DNA of 9,642 bases from assembly GCA_021166815.1 (NCBI GenBank), contig JAJPEO010000279.1:1-9642 (forward strand), given 5' to 3'. Positions within the stretch are counted from its first letter, which is position 1; each line of letters opens with the position of its first letter. The translations under genes and the position numbers were made by a program. Source of the DNA: Nocardioides sp. Lineage in GTDB: Bacteria; Actinomycetota; Actinomycetes; Propionibacteriales; Nocardioidaceae. Under the pieces are notes generated by a model. It did no database searches, was not told where the DNA came from, and saw only the letters and a list, made by a program, of their open reading frames with translations. Shown in pieces: positions 7,751 to 9,642 of this stretch.

Positions 7751-8539
7751 ATGCCCGACCTCGCCAAGTACGGCCCCTGGGCCCTCATCGCCGGTGGCTC
7801 CGAGGGAGTCGGCGCCGAGTTCGCGACCCAGCTCGCCGACGACGGCTTCAACCTCGTCCTGCTGGCCCGCAAGCAGGGCCCGCTGGAGGAGACCGCCGCG
7901 GCGTGCCGCGAGCGTGGCGCCGAGGTCCGGACGCTGTCGGTGGACCTCACCTCCCCCACCGCCGTCGCGCAGGTCGTCGAGCTCACCGAGGGCCTCGAGG
8001 TCGGCCTGCTGGTCTACAACGCGGGCGCCAACTCGTACGGCCACCCCTTCACCCGCGGCGAGCTGTCGGGCCACCAGGGCGTGGTCGACCTCAACATCAC
8101 CACCATGCTCGGGCTGGTGCACCACTACGCCCAGCCGATGAAGGACCGCGGTCGTGGCGGCATCCTGCTCGTCGGGTCGCTGGCCGGCTACGTCGGCGCC
8201 TCGCACGAGGCGATCTACGGCGCGGTGAAGGCCTTCGGCCGCATCTTCGCCGAGGGGCTCTGGGTGGAGCTCCGCGACCACGGCGTCGACGTGCTCGAGC
8301 TCGTCCTCGGCGTCACGCGCACTCCCGCCATGCAGCGCGCCGGCCTCAACTTCGACATCCCCGGCCTGGTCGTCTCCGAGCCCGCCGACGTCGCCCGTGA
8401 GGGCCTGGCCCACCTGGCCGACGGCCCGGTGCACGTCATCCCCGGCAACGAGAAGATCGTCGAGATGCGCGGCACCTCCGACCGGGCGACCCTCGTCGCC
8501 AAGACCGACGAGCGGCTCAAGAAGCTGGTCGGCCACTAG
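7751..8539 (+). CDS. Short-chain dehydrogenase/reductase (SDR family)
   Basis: A 262-residue SDR with an intact active site: cofactor motif AGGSEGVG (14-21), R40 at the end of the second strand (LVLLAR, suggesting NADP(H) preference), NAG at 90-92, N115 in VDLNITT, catalytic S143 in VGSLAG, and Y156-x3-K160. The C-terminal part (DHGVDVLELVLGVTRTPAMQ) resembles the steroid or 3-oxoacyl reductase-like SDRs often seen in mycobacterial sterol clusters. The end is rich in Lys/Arg and lacks the PVDGG strand of FabG-type enzymes. The ATG at 7751 is fixed by GGAAGG 7 nt upstream. It lies 88 nt after the altered SDR, so it may have its own promoter or be the last gene of that operon. It is followed by hairpin-forming repeats. 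A hydroxysteroid dehydrogenase role is plausible but inferred from location. Confidence 0.92.
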   Translation: MPDLAKYGPWALIAGGSEGVGAEFATQLADDGFNLVLLARKQGPLEETAAACRERGAEVRTLSVDLTSPTAVAQVVELTEGLEVGLLVYNAGANSYGHPFTRGELSGHQGVVDLNITTMLGLVHHYAQPMKDRGRGGILLVGSLAGYVGASHEAIYGAVKAFGRIFAEGLWVELRDHGVDVLELVLGVTRTPAMQRAGLNFDIPGLVVSEPADVAREGLAHLADGPVHVIPGNEKIVEMRGTSDRATLVAKTDERLKKLVGH

Positions 8540-8548
8540 GCCGGAGCC

Positions 8549-8636
8549 CTTCGAGGCTCGTCGCTGGCGCTCCTCGCACCTCAGGGAGCGAAAGGCGCCC
8601 TCGCTGGCGTTCGCACCTCAGGGAGCGAGGCGTGAT
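8549..8636. repeat. Tandem hairpin-forming intergenic repeat (REP-like)
   Basis: Two near-identical units lie in the gap after the SDR gene: TCGCTGGCGCTCC plus TCGCACCTCAGGGAGCGA (8561-8591), and a copy 3 nt shorter at 8601-8628. The 18-base part TCGCACCTCAGGGAGCGA is identical in both (8574-8591, 8611-8628). Unit 1 can fold with CGCTCC (8568-8573) on GGAGCG (8585-8590); unit 2 with CCTCGCT (8599-8605) on AGCGAGG (8624-8630). It starts with CCTTCGAGGCTCG, a look I associate with dispersed intergenic repeats in Nocardioides-like genomes, though I cannot verify that here. The first hairpin begins about 29 nt after the SDR stop, so it may also end that transcript. Confidence 0.65.
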
Positions 8637-8680
8637 GAGGCGTTCGAGGGGTCCGGCCACGGGTCGTCACCGGTCCACGA

Positions 8681-8686
8681 GACAAT
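8681..8686 (+). promoter_or_regulatory. Weak candidate -10 box before the membrane protein gene
   Basis: GACAAT ends 6 nt before the ATG at 8693, close to the spacing of a leaderless transcript, and no Shine-Dalgarno site is visible upstream of that ATG. There is no clear -35 box and the hexamer lacks the usual first T, so this is tentative. Confidence 0.25.
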
Positions 8687-8692
8687 CGGGCC

Positions 8693-9642
8693 ATGTCGTG
8701 GGCAGCGGTGCGGTGGACGGGCGTGGCCGCGTTCGCCGCGATCCTGCTCGCGCTGCTGGGGCTGCTGGCCTGGTCACCCGGCGCCGACCGGCCCCACGAC
8801 GCCCCCGTCGCGGTCGTGGCCCCGGGGCTCGTCTCCGACATGCTGGTCTCGGCCTACGGCCGGGACGAGGACCACGTCCGGCCGGTGTCGTACGACGACG
8901 AGGCACAGGCACGCCGTGCGCTCGCCGACGGAGACGTGGTCGCCGTGGTCCTCGTCGACCTGGGCCGGTCCACCGACGAGGTGCTCGTCGACCGGAGCCG
9001 CGACCGCGACCTGGTCGCAGGGGTCGTGGCGCGCATCGAGGTCCTCGAGCACGCCCGCGGTCGCAAGACCAGCGTGGTCGACGCCACCGCCGAGGGCCGC
9101 GAGGGCAAGGCCGAGCAGGTCGACGACGCCGCCCTCGTGGCCTGCGTCGGCGGCTTCTTCGTCGGCCTGACCCACGTCGTCGGCGCCTGGGCGCGCGGCC
9201 GGCCGATCCCCACGGCCCCGCGCCTCGCGGTCGCCATGACCGGTGGGTCGCTGCTCGTCGGCGCCCTCGTCGCCGTCGTGCCCCCGCTGGGCGTGGGGGC
9301 CCCCTGGTGGCTCGAGCTGTCGGCCGCGGCCCTGGCCGCCCTGGCCAGCTCTGCGCTGGCGGTGGTCCTCTCCCGGGCCTCACGCGAGCTCGGGGTGGCC
9401 GTGGCCTCCGGGATCCAGCTGGTCTCGGCAGCCCCGCTGCTGCGCCACGTCGACCAGCTGATGCTGCCCGAGCCGTGGCTCACCGCGTTCCCCTTCACGA
9501 TCATCGGAGCCGGCCGTGAGCTGCTCGCCTCGGTGGAGTCAGGGATCGCCGTACGGCCCGTGCTGGTCCTCGGCACGTGGCTTCTCGCGGCCCCCTTCGG
9601 GGGCTCGTTCGCCAGCAACCGCACGCGACTCTGGCACGACCA
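8693..9642 (+). CDS. Multi-pass membrane protein, ABC-2 type permease-like (3' end outside window)
   Basis: An open frame of at least 316 residues running off the window end without a stop. Residues about 8-27 form an N-terminal membrane anchor. They are followed by about 120 hydrophilic, mostly acidic residues (30-145) likely outside the membrane, then hydrophobic stretches near 147-166, 178-197, 205-227, 233-250 and 288-307. One anchor, a large outer domain and a block of about five to six helices is the layout of ABC-2 type transporter permeases and related YhgE/Pip-like proteins. The outer domain has a PVAVVAPG start and an ADGDVVAVVLVDL stretch, resembling the 'variable value then residue-by-residue threshold' domain of ABC2_membrane_3 proteins. 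No ATP-binding partner is within the window. It has no evident tie to steroid genes and is separated from them by the repeat region. Function and substrate are unknown; the start rests on the membrane anchor beginning there. Confidence 0.8.
   Translation, partial: MSWAAVRWTGVAAFAAILLALLGLLAWSPGADRPHDAPVAVVAPGLVSDMLVSAYGRDEDHVRPVSYDDEAQARRALADGDVVAVVLVDLGRSTDEVLVDRSRDRDLVAGVVARIEVLEHARGRKTSVVDATAEGREGKAEQVDDAALVACVGGFFVGLTHVVGAWARGRPIPTAPRLAVAMTGGSLLVGALVAVVPPLGVGAPWWLELSAAALAALASSALAVVLSRASRELGVAVASGIQLVSAAPLLRHVDQLMLPEPWLTAFPFTIIGAGRELLASVESGIAVRPVLVLGTWLLAAPFGGSFASNRTRLWHD

Noticed and set aside
6745..7986. A 413-codon minus-strand open frame opposite the first SDR.
   Set aside because: No domain; low-complexity Val/Asp/Arg/Gly composition antisense to a well-supported SDR.
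8632..9519. A plus-strand open frame of 295 codons and several minus-strand frames over the membrane protein.
   Set aside because: They are extremely Arg/Pro/Gly-rich, while the frame from 8693 gives clean hydrophobic segments and stays open to the window end.

Overview
The window is very GC-rich, almost fully coding DNA with GTG/ATG starts and 1-4 nt gene overlaps. Together with the close resemblance of several products to mycobacterial and rhodococcal steroid-degradation enzymes, this points to an actinobacterium. A Nocardioides-type member of the Propionibacteriales is my best guess, from general resemblance only. The window lies in a steroid (cholesterol or bile-acid type) catabolic region. 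No RNA gene, CRISPR array, transposase or phage gene was seen, and the longest gap between genes is about 150 bases. Layout: (1) 1-3582, plus strand, a tightly packed run: 5'-truncated kshA (oxygenase of 3-ketosteroid 9alpha-hydroxylase), a small unrecognised Cys-containing protein, a SnoaL/NTF2-fold protein and a fadD17-type steroid side-chain acyl-CoA synthetase. (2) 3609-5419, minus strand, convergent with run 1: a fadA5-type steroid thiolase whose stop overlaps the start of a PaaI-like hotdog thioesterase. (3) 5520-7662, plus strand, divergent from the thiolase: a luciferase-like (probably F420-dependent) oxidoreductase, a second SnoaL/NTF2-fold protein and an SDR with an altered active site, all with 4-nt overlaps. 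(4) 7751-8539, plus strand: a second SDR with a normal catalytic triad and its own strong ribosome binding site, behind a leader holding repeated and inverted sequence. (5) 8540-8692: a gap with a tandem, hairpin-forming repeat. (6) 8693 to the window end: a multi-pass membrane protein resembling an ABC-2 type permease, cut off by the window and apparently unrelated to steroids. How the genes may work together: FadD17-type enzymes are known to load CoA onto steroid acids with a five-carbon (C24) side chain, and FadA5-type thiolases make the thiolytic cut that removes acetyl-CoA from that chain. KshA hydroxylates C9 to open ring B. One activation step, one chain-shortening step and the key ring-opening step are therefore close together, as expected for use of C24 steroids or sterols reduced to that stage. 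The intervening acyl-CoA dehydrogenase, hydratase and 3-hydroxyacyl-CoA dehydrogenase, and the KshB reductase, are not recognised in this window. The LLM enzyme, two NTF2-fold proteins, two SDRs, thioesterase and small Cys protein are the less understood part. They could handle hydroxyl or keto groups, or release CoA from stalled intermediates, but that is inference from location.
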